From positions 3,371,164-3,435,163 of the forward strand of contig NZ_CP080443.1 in assembly GCF_019613955.1 (NCBI RefSeq): a DNA stretch of 64,000 bases. The letters are read 5' to 3'. Below, in pieces: positions 43,283 to 53,051 of this stretch. The stretch comes from Chryseobacterium sp. LJ668 (lineage in GTDB: Bacteria; Bacteroidota; Bacteroidia; Flavobacteriales; Weeksellaceae). The notes under the pieces were generated by a model. It had not been told where the DNA came from. It saw nothing but the letters and a program-made list of their open reading frames with translations, and made no database searches. Positions within the stretch are counted from its first letter, which is position 1, and the number at the start of each line of letters is the position of its first letter. Both the position numbers and the translations under genes were made by a program.

Positions 43283-45127
43283 TTACTTGATTTCTAAAAT
43301 CATTGAAGATTTCCCAGAGATTATTAAACTATTTTGTAAAGAAATTTCTTCGTCTGAAATGACGTCTTTTCCTTTGGTAAAGCTTTTAAGACCTTCTGAG
43401 AATCTTTTCAAATTCACAACCTGTTTTTCCGGGTTATTGTTGATTACTGTCATTATTCTTTCTTTATCATTATATCTGAAATAAACATAAACATTGTTTT
43501 CAGGTACGTAATGTAATGTCTTTCCTGTATGAATAACTTCTTTGGATTTTCGCCAGTTCAATAATTTTTTAGTAAAATCAAAATATTGATTCTGAGTTTT
43601 GGTTCTTCCTGACTGTACAAAACCATTATTGGAATCATCCTTCCAGCCTCCCGGAAAATCTCGGCGAATATCTCCGTCTCCTTTTCCTTTATCTCCCGCC
43701 ATACCGATTTCCGAGCCATAATACAACTGCGGAATTCCCCGAACGGTCAAAATTAGAGACATAGCAAGTTTATAATCTTCAATTTTAGGATAAGACTCAT
43801 TGAATCTCTGGGTATCATGATTTTCGGCAAATACAAGAATATTATTGATATTGGGATACAAAAAATCATTGGCAAAATTATCATATACTCTCTGCATCCC
43901 GGAATCCCAACCTGAATTTTCTTTAAAAACCTGACCGATAGCATCATGCAGGGTAAAATCCATTACAGAGGGCAAATATGAATTATAGTTTTCTATTGCA
44001 GAAATTTTGCTGCCTTTCTGCCAATAAGACATTTGTGCCTGATCATGCATCCATACTTCACCTACAATATTTAAATTCGGGTATTCATCTGTGATTCTTT
44101 TCGTCCATTCTGCAATTCCTTTTTTATCGTTGTAAGAATAGGTATCTACACGTAATCCGTCCAAACCAGCATATTCTGTCCACCAGATCGCATTTTGAGC
44201 CATATAATTGACCACCAATGGATTGCTTTGGTTCATGTCGGGCATTGTGGTATCAAACCATCCATCCATACAGTTTTCGGCGTCTATTTTTGCAGCATTG
44301 GTATCAAACTGTGTCGTCATTCTGTAATTGCTTCTTTTAAAACCTTTGTCACCGTCTTTCCAATAATGTATCCAGTCTTTTGAAGGCATATCTTTAATGA
44401 TCCAGCTTTGTGATCCCCAATGATTGGTCACATAATCCATAATAAGCTTCATATCCCGCTGATGGAGTTCACCCGCCAATCTTTTATAGTCTTCATTTGT
44501 CCCATAACGCGGGTCAATTTTATAATAATCACTCTGCGCATAGCCATGATAAGAATAAGCCGGCTCATTATCTTCCAACAATGGAGTGTTCCAAAGCGCG
44601 GTAACTCCCATTTCTTTAAGATAATCTAAGTTTTTGATAATTCCTTCAATATCACCACCATGACGCCCGCCCGGATTTTTACGGTCTGCTTTTTCAGCAG
44701 TATCATTGGTATTATCGTTCGATGGGTTTCCGTTGGCGAACCGATCGGGCATGATTAAATACATGACATCTTTTGAAGAAAATGATTGCCTGTTCGCCGA
44801 ATTGGGCTGTCTCTCTTTTAGCTCGTAGGTGTAAGAATCTATATTTTTACTTCCTTTTTTGATATTGATTTTAAATTTTGAAACGTTGATTTCATTGGTA
44901 TTGACCGTAACAAATACATAGTTCGGGTTTTCTACTTTCTGAATGTTTTTAATCTGAATTCCGTCTGAAAGCTCAATTTCGTTGCTGGCAATATTTTTTC
45001 CGTAGACTAAAATCTGAAGCTTAGGGTTTTTCATTCCTTTCCACCAGAAAGCAGGTTCCACTTTCTGAATCTGCAAATGAAACATCTGAAATGCTAAAAG
45101 TAAAGTAAGTAAAGTTATTTTTTTCAT
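43283..45127 (-). CDS. Periplasmic GH13 alpha-amylase/neopullulanase-type enzyme
   Basis: Hydrolyses alpha-1,4 (and perhaps alpha-1,6) links of maltodextrins or cyclodextrins. 614 residues with a signal peptide (about 1-20) and no lipobox, so probably periplasmic. An N-terminal beta domain (25-105) of the cyclomaltodextrinase type precedes the TIM barrel. Catalytic residues: nucleophile Asp328 in GLRVDTYSY, acid/base Glu357 in VGEVWMHD and stabiliser Asp438 in AENHDTQRF. The region II loop VTNHWGS is near 233. SusA-like by position and location. It is followed at one base by the MORN gene. Confidence 0.95.
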   Translation of the reverse strand: MKKITLLTLLLAFQMFHLQIQKVEPAFWWKGMKNPKLQILVYGKNIASNEIELSDGIQIKNIQKVENPNYVFVTVNTNEINVSKFKINIKKGSKNIDSYTYELKERQPNSANRQSFSSKDVMYLIMPDRFANGNPSNDNTNDTAEKADRKNPGGRHGGDIEGIIKNLDYLKEMGVTALWNTPLLEDNEPAYSYHGYAQSDYYKIDPRYGTNEDYKRLAGELHQRDMKLIMDYVTNHWGSQSWIIKDMPSKDWIHYWKDGDKGFKRSNYRMTTQFDTNAAKIDAENCMDGWFDTTMPDMNQSNPLVVNYMAQNAIWWTEYAGLDGLRVDTYSYNDKKGIAEWTKRITDEYPNLNIVGEVWMHDQAQMSYWQKGSKISAIENYNSYLPSVMDFTLHDAIGQVFKENSGWDSGMQRVYDNFANDFLYPNINNILVFAENHDTQRFNESYPKIEDYKLAMSLILTVRGIPQLYYGSEIGMAGDKGKGDGDIRRDFPGGWKDDSNNGFVQSGRTKTQNQYFDFTKKLLNWRKSKEVIHTGKTLHYVPENNVYVYFRYNDKERIMTVINNNPEKQVVNLKRFSEGLKSFTKGKDVISDEEISLQNSLIISGKSSMILEIK

Positions 45128-45224
45128 TTTCTGTATTCTAAAAACTTGTGATTTGTGTTTTTAATTTTAAACTAAAACTCTGTCAAAGACTTCAACTTTG
45201 ACAAAGTTTGTATGACTGTATCTC

Positions 45225-45320
45225 TTCTAGCCCCGATCGCAGCGGCATCCTTTTTTGTTTTGGGAAAAAGCCAGGGACAAAAAAGATACAGCGAAGAGCG
45301 GGAAATAGCTTCTAAAAAAA
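45225..45320. repeat. Dispersed palindromic repeat, copy B
   Basis: Starts CTTCTAGCCCCGATCGCAGC and contains GCGGCATCCTTTTTTGTT, then ACAAAAAAGATACAGCG and ATAGCTTCTAA. It shares both central blocks and ends with copy A at 33494-33625, with a shorter middle. Immediately upstream a TGTCAAAG/CTTTGACA inverted repeat spans 45181-45203. Confidence 0.8.
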
Positions 45321-45393
45321 CCTTTTTAATATGATATAAATTCCGTCTTTTCTGTGTTGCGCTCGAGATTCAACACTTTATGGAAGGGGGATT

Positions 45394-47553
45394 TTATTTT
45401 ACAGGCTTAATTGAGATGGCAAATCCGCCGCTTCTTACCATTTTAAAATTGATTTTAGATTTTGCCGTAATTTGTTTTTTATAGATATTATAACTTTGAG
45501 GATTGTCAATATAATCAGCATCTTTTCCATCTTCATAAATGGTGGCTTCATATTTTTTATTTTTATCCAGAAAAGAAAAATCTACGGTATAATCGCGTTT
45601 GTTTTCATCTGTGATTCCTCCCACGAACCAATTTTCTGTACCTTTGGCTTTTCTTGCCGTGATCACATGATCTCCCGGTTCTGCAGACAAAATCTTGGTA
45701 TCATCCCAATCTGCCGCAACATCCTTGATAAACTGGAAAGCATCCATATGCTTTTTATAATTCTCTGGTAAATCTGCAGCCATCTGAAGCGGCATATACA
45801 TCGTAACATATAAGGCCAACTGCTTTGCTAATGTTGTTTTTACAAAACGCTTATCGCCAGGGAAATAATAATCTAATTTGGTCTGGAAAATTCCCGGTGT
45901 ATAATCCATAGAGCCACCCATCCATCTTGTAAACGGTAAAATCGTCTGATGGTCAGGATTATTTCCTCCGAAAGCTTCGTATTCCGTTCCACGCGCTGCT
46001 TCAGCAGAAATATAATTCGGATAGGTACGACTTTCCCCTGTCGGGCGAACCGATTCATGAGAATTGACCATTACTTTGTATTCATTTGCTTTTTCTGCAA
46101 TTCTGTAGTAATGATTGATCATCCACTGCGAATAATGATGTTCCCCTCTTGGAATGACATCTCCAACATAACCTGTTTTCACAGCATCATAACCATATTT
46201 ATTCATCAACTGGAATGCTTTATCTGCCCATCTTTCATAGTTTGTGGCAGAACCCGATGTCTCGTGATGCATGATCAGTTTAATACCTTTAGAATGGGCA
46301 TATTCATTCAACATTTTGATATCAAAATCCGGATATGGAGTGATAAAATCGAAAACATATTCTTTTGAACGACCGAACCAGTCTTCCCAACCAACATTCC
46401 AGCCTTCAATTAAAAGTCCCTGAAAACCATTTTCGGCGGCGAAATCGATATAATCTTTTACTTTGGTATTATTGGCACCGTGATTTCCGTTGGGCGTCAG
46501 CTTTGAGAAATCTGTCTGACCCAAACGTACATTAGATTCCGGCTGACCATAAGCCCACTGTGATTTTCCGATAATCATTTCCCACCAAACACCCATATAT
46601 TTTGTAGGATGAATGTAAGACGTATCGGTGTATTTTGTCGGCTCATTCAAATTGAAAATCATTTTAGAATCCATCACATCTACCGCTTTTGAAGCAACGA
46701 TAATGGTTCTCCAGGGTGTCACCATCGGAGTCTGCATGTAGCCTTTTGCACCCTGTCTGTCGGCTGTAAGGTGAGTTTTGAATTTGAAATTCTGAGCATC
46801 TACCTCAAGATGAGAAGCCGGATAATCTAAAACTGCTGCCTCTGCAACGTTGATATATAATGGTACTTTTCCTTCTACTTTTAACATTAATGGTGACTGA
46901 ACTGCATTTTTGATTAAAGTCTGAGAAGCATTTGCATCTGCTGCTTTTGCCCATCTTCCCGGAATTTCAGAAACTTTGGTTTCCTGATACTGATATTCCT
47001 GAGAGTCGTAGTCTGCTACCATCCACCAGGCTTTCATGTCTGTCGGAAAATCAATTTCAGAATCTTCTTCCCTAATGACAAAATAATTGAGATTTTTCTG
47101 CTGCGGAAATTCATATCTAAAACCTAAACCGTCATTGAACAATCTGAATTTTACAACGATGCTTCTGTCAGTACTTGCCTGATTGAGCGTAATCGCCAAT
47201 TCGTTGTAATTGTTTATATAATTTTTCTTTTCACCTAAAACCGGTTGCCAAGTTTCGTTCTTTGAATCTGTTTTTTCTGCCGTTTTTGTAAACCCACTAT
47301 TTAAATCGAATTTAGCATCTTCAGGTTTAGCAATTTCTGAAGCAAATTTAATGGAAGAATCCTTAAAAATTCTCAATCCCAATTTTGAATCTTCAACTAC
47401 TGTTTTTCCGTTGAATTTTAAATTATAAAATGGCACTCCACCTTTAAGCTGAAAATTCATTTCAAATTTTCCATCGGGTGATTTTAGAGATTGTGCATTA
47501 GCGACTCCAAACATCATTGAGAGCAAAAATGCTCCAACCGTAATTTTCTTCAT
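45394..47553 (-). CDS. GH97 alpha-glucosidase (SusB-like)
   Basis: Periplasmic glycoside hydrolase family 97 enzyme releasing glucose from the ends of maltodextrins. 719 residues, close to B. thetaiotaomicron SusB (738). A signal peptide (about 1-20, ending ANAQ) precedes an N-terminal beta-sandwich with SPDGKFEMNF. The barrel carries GLLIEGWNVGWEDWFG, then HHETSGSATNYERWAD, YDAVKTGYVGDVIPRGEHHY and VNSHESVRPTGESRTYPN, which hold the calcium and catalytic glutamates of inverting GH97 members. An intrinsic terminator stands between it and the susE-like gene upstream. Confidence 0.95.
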   Translation of the reverse strand: MKKITVGAFLLSMMFGVANAQSLKSPDGKFEMNFQLKGGVPFYNLKFNGKTVVEDSKLGLRIFKDSSIKFASEIAKPEDAKFDLNSGFTKTAEKTDSKNETWQPVLGEKKNYINNYNELAITLNQASTDRSIVVKFRLFNDGLGFRYEFPQQKNLNYFVIREEDSEIDFPTDMKAWWMVADYDSQEYQYQETKVSEIPGRWAKAADANASQTLIKNAVQSPLMLKVEGKVPLYINVAEAAVLDYPASHLEVDAQNFKFKTHLTADRQGAKGYMQTPMVTPWRTIIVASKAVDVMDSKMIFNLNEPTKYTDTSYIHPTKYMGVWWEMIIGKSQWAYGQPESNVRLGQTDFSKLTPNGNHGANNTKVKDYIDFAAENGFQGLLIEGWNVGWEDWFGRSKEYVFDFITPYPDFDIKMLNEYAHSKGIKLIMHHETSGSATNYERWADKAFQLMNKYGYDAVKTGYVGDVIPRGEHHYSQWMINHYYRIAEKANEYKVMVNSHESVRPTGESRTYPNYISAEAARGTEYEAFGGNNPDHQTILPFTRWMGGSMDYTPGIFQTKLDYYFPGDKRFVKTTLAKQLALYVTMYMPLQMAADLPENYKKHMDAFQFIKDVAADWDDTKILSAEPGDHVITARKAKGTENWFVGGITDENKRDYTVDFSFLDKNKKYEATIYEDGKDADYIDNPQSYNIYKKQITAKSKINFKMVRSGGFAISIKPVK

Positions 47554-47579
47554 GATAACTATTTATAAGTTTAAAAATA

Positions 47580-47608
47580 TAAAAACTGCTGCTTTTTAGC
47601 AACAGTTT
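47580..47608 (-). terminator. Internal terminator between susE-like and GH97 genes
   Basis: On minus ACTGTTGC pairs with GCAGCAGT (one G-U pair) around a six-base loop and is followed by TTTTTATATTTTT. It begins 25 bases after the susE-like stop and precedes the GH97 start by about 30 bases, inside the operon. Confidence 0.75.
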
Positions 47609-47631
47609 TTTGTAAATATTCTGAAGTTAAA

Positions 47632-48651
47632 TTATAGTTTTACAGCTGTATAAACTAAGTTTACCTCATCAAAAGTAATTTTATAAGTTCCTGCTATACC
47701 AATAGCAATATTTGCACCACCAGCATCTAAAGTTCCGTTATTTCCATCATCACCAAAGTTGGTTCCCCAGTCATTATTAAGTCTGAATTTAATTTCTCCA
47801 GCAGTTAAAACAACAGTAACCTCCCATTTTTCTGTATTGCTATTCCAGATTAAATCTGTATCCGGATCACTCCAACCATTTGGTGTTGCAGAACCGATAA
47901 CTCCCCAAGAATAAGGTGCTAAAGTAAATTTATTAGTATTGGTATTTACTGTTAGTTTTTGACTTCCAGCATTTACTGCTTTTAAGTTGTTACTACCTCC
48001 ATCATATATTATATCTATATTATTATTGGTACCATAACTGTGATCCCAATTTTTCATTGGTGTAATTTTAAATTCAGAATTTGGTGCTGTAAAATTAATA
48101 TAACCAATATAGATTCCGTTGCTTGTAGCAGATTTTAAAGCTTGAGCAGTTGGCGGATCCCAACCCTGATAAGCACCCGGCGCATACATGTAAGAAACCA
48201 AAGCATAAGGAATTACAGAGATTTTCTGTACTGCAGAATAAACAGGAGTTCCTTTACCAACAGTAGTTTTTAATCTTACATCTACATTAGTAGTAACACC
48301 AGTTGGTAATCCAAGACTTAACATCAAAGCATTAAATTCTATTACTGTGTAAGATTTAGATAGTACTCCATTGCTCAAACCTGCTTCTTTTGGTGAAGCA
48401 AAATTAGTACCCGTAACTGCAAATTGTAAAACATTGGTAATTTCTACTTGAGGAGTATATTCTGCAGGAGTGATTGTAAAAGTAACTGCATTGTTATTTG
48501 CATTTGCACTAGATAGCGTCAATGTAGTTACACTTGCTTTAAGTGTAGGCTCAGATTTTAAAGATAAAACAGCCTGATCTTCATCTTTTTCGCAAGACAA
48601 AACCATCATAATAGCTACAGCTGCGAAAAGAAATTTTATTATATTTTTCAT
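47632..48651 (-). CDS. SusE/SusF-like starch-binding outer-membrane lipoprotein
   Basis: Surface lipoprotein that binds starch beside SusC/D. 339 residues with lipobox VLSC (Cys20). An Ig-like N-terminal domain is followed by two CBM-like beta domains: SYMYAPGAYQGWDPPTAQAL with FKITPMKNWDHSYG near 155-210, and WGVIGSATPNGWSDPDTDL with IKFRLNNDWGTNFGDDG near 250-305. Repeated Trp-Asp motifs are typical starch-binding platforms. It starts 20 bases after susD in the same operon. SusE and SusF are not clearly separable here. Confidence 0.9.
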   Translation of the reverse strand: MKNIIKFLFAAVAIMMVLSCEKDEDQAVLSLKSEPTLKASVTTLTLSSANANNNAVTFTITPAEYTPQVEITNVLQFAVTGTNFASPKEAGLSNGVLSKSYTVIEFNALMLSLGLPTGVTTNVDVRLKTTVGKGTPVYSAVQKISVIPYALVSYMYAPGAYQGWDPPTAQALKSATSNGIYIGYINFTAPNSEFKITPMKNWDHSYGTNNNIDIIYDGGSNNLKAVNAGSQKLTVNTNTNKFTLAPYSWGVIGSATPNGWSDPDTDLIWNSNTEKWEVTVVLTAGEIKFRLNNDWGTNFGDDGNNGTLDAGGANIAIGIAGTYKITFDEVNLVYTAVKL

Positions 48652-48671
48652 TATTGTAATATTTTTAAAAA

Positions 48672-50303
48672 TTAATAACCCGGATTTTGAGTTAAATTAG
48701 AATTAATATTCAAATATTTATTTGGGATTGGGAACAAAACTCTAGTAGAAGCTATAGATGATCCATTTTGGATTCCTCCTTTCCATTGCCAAGTATAACC
48801 AGATACGTAATGATTTAATCTAATCAAATCTTGTCTTCTTGTACCTTCCCAATACAATTCTTTAGCTCTTTCATTCAAAATAAACATTTCTTTAGCATCT
48901 GTTGTAGTAAGAGCATTAATATCAGACATTGTAATGTTTGCAACACCACCTCTTGTTCTTAAAGCATTGATATATCCTAAAGCTGTGGCTGTACTACCTT
49001 TTCCATTAACAATTGCTAATTCCGCATACATTAAATAAGCATCCCCCATTCTGAATAAAGCAAAATCTGCATCTGCAAAAGTACCATCACTTCCACTTGC
49101 TCCGCCTGCTTTTTTATTAGAAAACTTAATCAACTTTGTACCTTCTTCAAACTTCGAATAATCTGAAATCGATGTAGGATCTGTACTTCCAGCTACTTTC
49201 ATCACTCTCGCATCTGTTCCTGTAGATTGAATAAATTCCTGACGAGTTCTAAAACCTGCCCAACCTGCATCAACACCTAATATTGTTGCTACTGCATTGG
49301 TACAGCTTGCGTGGATTAAAAATGTAGTTCCTCCGTACGTTTTTGTTTTAATACCATCGAAAGTGATAGGAAAAATAGCTTCGTCTTGTGCTCCGTTGAT
49401 ATTATTGTCTGCTTTAAATAGATCAGCGTAAGGTATTGTTGCTACTTTATATGGAGAACCAATTACTTTTGTAATTTCCGTCAGAGCTTCTGTACTTCTA
49501 TCCACACCAGTATATACCTTTGAATTTTGGTATAGCTTGGCTTTCAACATCCAGGCAGCAGCTTTATCTGCTCTACCGTACTCATTGTTTTTTGCGCCTG
49601 CTAAATCTCCATCTATCTCATTCAGCTCTCCTAATAAATAGTTGAAAACATATTCTCTTGACTGTACTGATGGTTTTACACCAGAACCGATAACATCATT
49701 TTCTGTAGCAAAAGGAATTTTACCATAAATATCAATAGCATGATAGTAAGATAAAGCTCTTAGGAATCTCGCTTCTGCACGGAAAGTTTTTATTTGAGTT
49801 TTTAAATCTGCTGAAACTCCTCTCGATGATAATTTTTCATCTGTCGTTTCTCTTAAAAACTCATTCACTAAGCCAATTTGGAAAAATATTCTTGCAAAAA
49901 AAGCTTCATTGAACTTATTATCTGCGTTCCAAGTATTAAAGTTCAAATCTCTGATCCCAGGATTGTCAGATTCTCCCCAAGCGATGATCGCTTCATCAGT
50001 TGTTAATTCTTGTAACTGCCAATACCCTCTAATATATTGTGAAAAACCCTCGTTCGGTCCACCATCTGCTTCCAATCCTAAATCTGAATTTCCATTAGGA
50101 GAAGTTTGTCCTGTAACCGCTAAGCCTGCATAAATTTTAGCCAAAAACTGTTTATAAGAATCAGGATTGGCATAAAACTGCTCAGATGTATATAATTCAT
50201 CATCATTTACTTTAACATCTAAATCATTAATACAAGAGGTTGCTGATAGTAGAAATACGCTTGCTATAGCAAGATTTCTTAATTTTATTATATTTAATTT
50301 CAT
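48672..50303 (-). CDS. susD: SusD/RagB-family nutrient-uptake lipoprotein
   Basis: Outer-membrane surface lipoprotein that captures glycan and closes the SusC channel like a lid. 543 residues (B. thetaiotaomicron SusD 551). The lipobox ATSC places lipidated Cys24. The TPR-like helical family core is visible in FRAEARFLRALSYYHAIDIYGKIPF near 175-198, and the typical ending LFPIPNKYLNINSNLTQNPGY is present. It starts 12 bases after the SusC stop, and the next gene is a SusE-like protein, so maltodextrin or starch is the likely substrate. Confidence 0.96.
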   Translation of the reverse strand: MKLNIIKLRNLAIASVFLLSATSCINDLDVKVNDDELYTSEQFYANPDSYKQFLAKIYAGLAVTGQTSPNGNSDLGLEADGGPNEGFSQYIRGYWQLQELTTDEAIIAWGESDNPGIRDLNFNTWNADNKFNEAFFARIFFQIGLVNEFLRETTDEKLSSRGVSADLKTQIKTFRAEARFLRALSYYHAIDIYGKIPFATENDVIGSGVKPSVQSREYVFNYLLGELNEIDGDLAGAKNNEYGRADKAAAWMLKAKLYQNSKVYTGVDRSTEALTEITKVIGSPYKVATIPYADLFKADNNINGAQDEAIFPITFDGIKTKTYGGTTFLIHASCTNAVATILGVDAGWAGFRTRQEFIQSTGTDARVMKVAGSTDPTSISDYSKFEEGTKLIKFSNKKAGGASGSDGTFADADFALFRMGDAYLMYAELAIVNGKGSTATALGYINALRTRGGVANITMSDINALTTTDAKEMFILNERAKELYWEGTRRQDLIRLNHYVSGYTWQWKGGIQNGSSIASTRVLFPIPNKYLNINSNLTQNPGY

Positions 50304-50315
50304 TTTCTGTGAATT

Positions 50316-53051
50316 TTAAAAGTTAGCATTAATCCCTAAAGTGAACATTCTTGCTCTTGGATAAATAGAACCATCTCTACCTTCATTAAACACTTCAGGA
50401 TCCAGGTTTTTATATTTAGTAATAATGAGGACATTATTTACACCGGTATAAAATCTTATAGAACCATTGTTTTTTAATAAATTATTAAACGTATATCCTA
50501 AAGTTACATTATCTAATTTTACAAAACTTCCGTTTTTAACGAAATAATCAGATTCTTTACGGGTTTGTGAAAAATTAGTATTATTAAAATCTACAGGAGC
50601 ATTATTGATCGTACCATCTACAGTATTATAAATATTACCCAATTGAGCTCTATCTGCAGATATTTGATCATAGACGTAATTTCCAATACTCGCTCTCCAA
50701 GCCATAGAGAAATCAATATGTTTTCCAAAAGTTGCATTGGTCATAAAGCCCATTGTTACATCTGCCTGTGGTTTTTTAAAAATATACTTATCTGCAGAAG
50801 TTATAACACCGTCATTATTTCTATCAACATATGCTCCTTCTATGGGCTTACCATTAATGTCATATACTTGCTGATAAACATTAAACGCATACGGAGAATA
50901 TCCTGTCGTAAATGTCTGTATAAAAGCACCTAAACCTACACCACCCTTGTCAATTTTATCTAATTCTAATTCTTTAATATTGATATTATTGTAAGTTGCA
51001 TTATAATTGAAATTTAGAGTAAAATTTTCTTTTTTCACAGCCTTTATGTCCAAGCCTAATTCTACTCCTTTAGACTGCAATCTACCAATATTTTTAGGAC
51101 CAATAATTCTTAAATTTTCTAATGGTCCTTCTGGAACAATAGATAGTAAATCTTCTGTATCTGCTAAATAAAAATCTAATGTCCCTGTTACTCTATTCTT
51201 AGCAAATCCAAAATCTAATCCCAAGTTATATTTTATACTTTCTTCCCATTTTAAGTTTTCATTATATCCATTGGCTTTTGCAATTTGATAAAATGTATTT
51301 CCCAATTGATAAAATAATGTTGTAGAAACATCATAAGTTTTTAAATAATCAACCCTTGGTCCGTCACCAATATCTTGATTCCCAATCTTACCAACACTAG
51401 CTCTAAGTTTAAGATCAGATAATGAGGAGTTTCCTTTTAGGAAACTTTCTTCTGAAATTTTCCAAGCAGCTGCAATACCCCCAAAATCTCCCCATCTGTT
51501 ATTTTTTCCAAAACGTGAAGATCCATCCCTTCTATAATTTACGGTAAGTAAATATTTATTGTTATATCCTAAATTTAATCTACCAAAAAATGCTTGCAAA
51601 TTAACATCTGGTTTAGAATTCGGATTATAAAATTGAGCAGGGTCTATACCATATACAAGTATATTACCACTTCCAAAGCTTGTCTTATGATAATTTTGAT
51701 ACTCATGACCTCCCATCACATCAAAATTGAATTGCCCAAAAGTTTTAGCATAATTCAACTGTACATTTGCATTTTTATTGAATAGACTTTCACCAGAAAA
51801 AGATTCTGATCCATAATATGCAAAAGTGTTATTAATAGAATAATATCCGTTTCTCGAATATTTATTTGTCGTTACATGACCATCGTATTCTCTGGTATCC
51901 AAACCTACATTCGCAACTAACCTTAATTCTGGTAAAAAATGGAATTTATATTCCATGTTTACATTTCCAAAAAATCTTTTGAAATTTTGAATATCATGCT
52001 TATTTCTTAGCTGTGCTACAGGGTTCGAAACCCCATTAGGATTATACGTTCCTGTAGTAGAGTTAAAATTACCCATTCTATTTTCGTAATAACCATCTCC
52101 ATAGATAGAATTGTCTTCATAAACAGATTGTGTAGGATTCATAGAAAGTGCATTACCAATAGCTGCTTCGTCGGCATTATTTTTAAATGTATAAGAATAA
52201 GTACCTGTAATGTTGAATTTCAAATGATCGTCAAAAAAACTTGGACTGATTGCGATGTTTCCCGTTGTTCTTTGAAAACCTGAAGTTATTAATAAACCGC
52301 TATTTTCTAAATGATCTACAGAGAAACGAGTTGGTACTTTTCCAAACAAACTTCCGGAAACTGAAGCATTAATATCATTCGTTACAGAAGTTTTAAAAAT
52401 TTCGTCTTGCCAATCTGTATTAGAAGTACCTAATTGAGATACTTTATCCGGGACAAATTGATTGATTAGGGCTCTAAACTCATCACCACTATATACTTTA
52501 ATTTTCTTAGCTAAAGTATTAACAGTGGTAAAAGCATTTAATGATACTCTTAATTTTTTTCCACCTTTTTTTGTGGTAATTAAAATAACACCATTTGAAC
52601 CTCTAGAACCATAAATTGCAGTAGAAGCAGCATCTTTCAATATAGAAAAAGATTCTATATCATTTGGATTAATAGTAGATAAAGAAACTCCATCTAAAGG
52701 TAAACCATCTACAACCAATAAAGGTTCATTACTTGCATTCAAAGAAGAGCCACCCCTTATTCTAATGATCGGTTCACTCCCAGGTGTTCCGGATTGAGTG
52801 ATTACAACTCCTGCAGCACGGCCATTAATAAGTCCTTCAGCATTTGTTACTGCACCTTTATTAAAATCAGCAGTTGATAAAGAGGTTATAGATCCTGTCA
52901 GATCCGTTTTCTTCTGCTTCCCATATCCAATTAATACAACCTCTTCGATGTTTTTCTCTTTCGTAGCAGAGTCTTGTGTTTGCGCGTTCATTACGGAGCT
53001 TGCCAATAGAAATGCAGGTGCAATTTTTAGAACCAATGTAAAATTTCTCAA
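50316..53051 (-). CDS. susC: SusC/RagA-family TonB-linked outer-membrane transporter
   Basis: TonB-dependent barrel importing maltodextrins through the outer membrane with SusD. 911 residues. A signal peptide (about 1-23) is followed directly by a TonB-box-like region EEVVLIGYGKQKKTDLTGSI, then the plug with ITQSGTPGSEPIIRIRGG and PLLVVDGLPLDG, then the barrel ending in FTLGINANF. The carboxypeptidase-regulatory-like domain that often precedes the plug in SusC proteins is absent. First gene of an eight-gene minus-strand operon. The upstream 330 bases are divergent with metG. Confidence 0.95.
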   Translation of the reverse strand: MRNFTLVLKIAPAFLLASSVMNAQTQDSATKEKNIEEVVLIGYGKQKKTDLTGSITSLSTADFNKGAVTNAEGLINGRAAGVVITQSGTPGSEPIIRIRGGSSLNASNEPLLVVDGLPLDGVSLSTINPNDIESFSILKDAASTAIYGSRGSNGVILITTKKGGKKLRVSLNAFTTVNTLAKKIKVYSGDEFRALINQFVPDKVSQLGTSNTDWQDEIFKTSVTNDINASVSGSLFGKVPTRFSVDHLENSGLLITSGFQRTTGNIAISPSFFDDHLKFNITGTYSYTFKNNADEAAIGNALSMNPTQSVYEDNSIYGDGYYENRMGNFNSTTGTYNPNGVSNPVAQLRNKHDIQNFKRFFGNVNMEYKFHFLPELRLVANVGLDTREYDGHVTTNKYSRNGYYSINNTFAYYGSESFSGESLFNKNANVQLNYAKTFGQFNFDVMGGHEYQNYHKTSFGSGNILVYGIDPAQFYNPNSKPDVNLQAFFGRLNLGYNNKYLLTVNYRRDGSSRFGKNNRWGDFGGIAAAWKISEESFLKGNSSLSDLKLRASVGKIGNQDIGDGPRVDYLKTYDVSTTLFYQLGNTFYQIAKANGYNENLKWEESIKYNLGLDFGFAKNRVTGTLDFYLADTEDLLSIVPEGPLENLRIIGPKNIGRLQSKGVELGLDIKAVKKENFTLNFNYNATYNNINIKELELDKIDKGGVGLGAFIQTFTTGYSPYAFNVYQQVYDINGKPIEGAYVDRNNDGVITSADKYIFKKPQADVTMGFMTNATFGKHIDFSMAWRASIGNYVYDQISADRAQLGNIYNTVDGTINNAPVDFNNTNFSQTRKESDYFVKNGSFVKLDNVTLGYTFNNLLKNNGSIRFYTGVNNVLIITKYKNLDPEVFNEGRDGSIYPRARMFTLGINANF

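Noticed and set aside
45472..46368. Plus-strand frames opposite the GH97 gene
   Set aside because: Antisense to a conserved enzyme, Ile/Phe/Cys-rich without family resemblance; explained as shadows.
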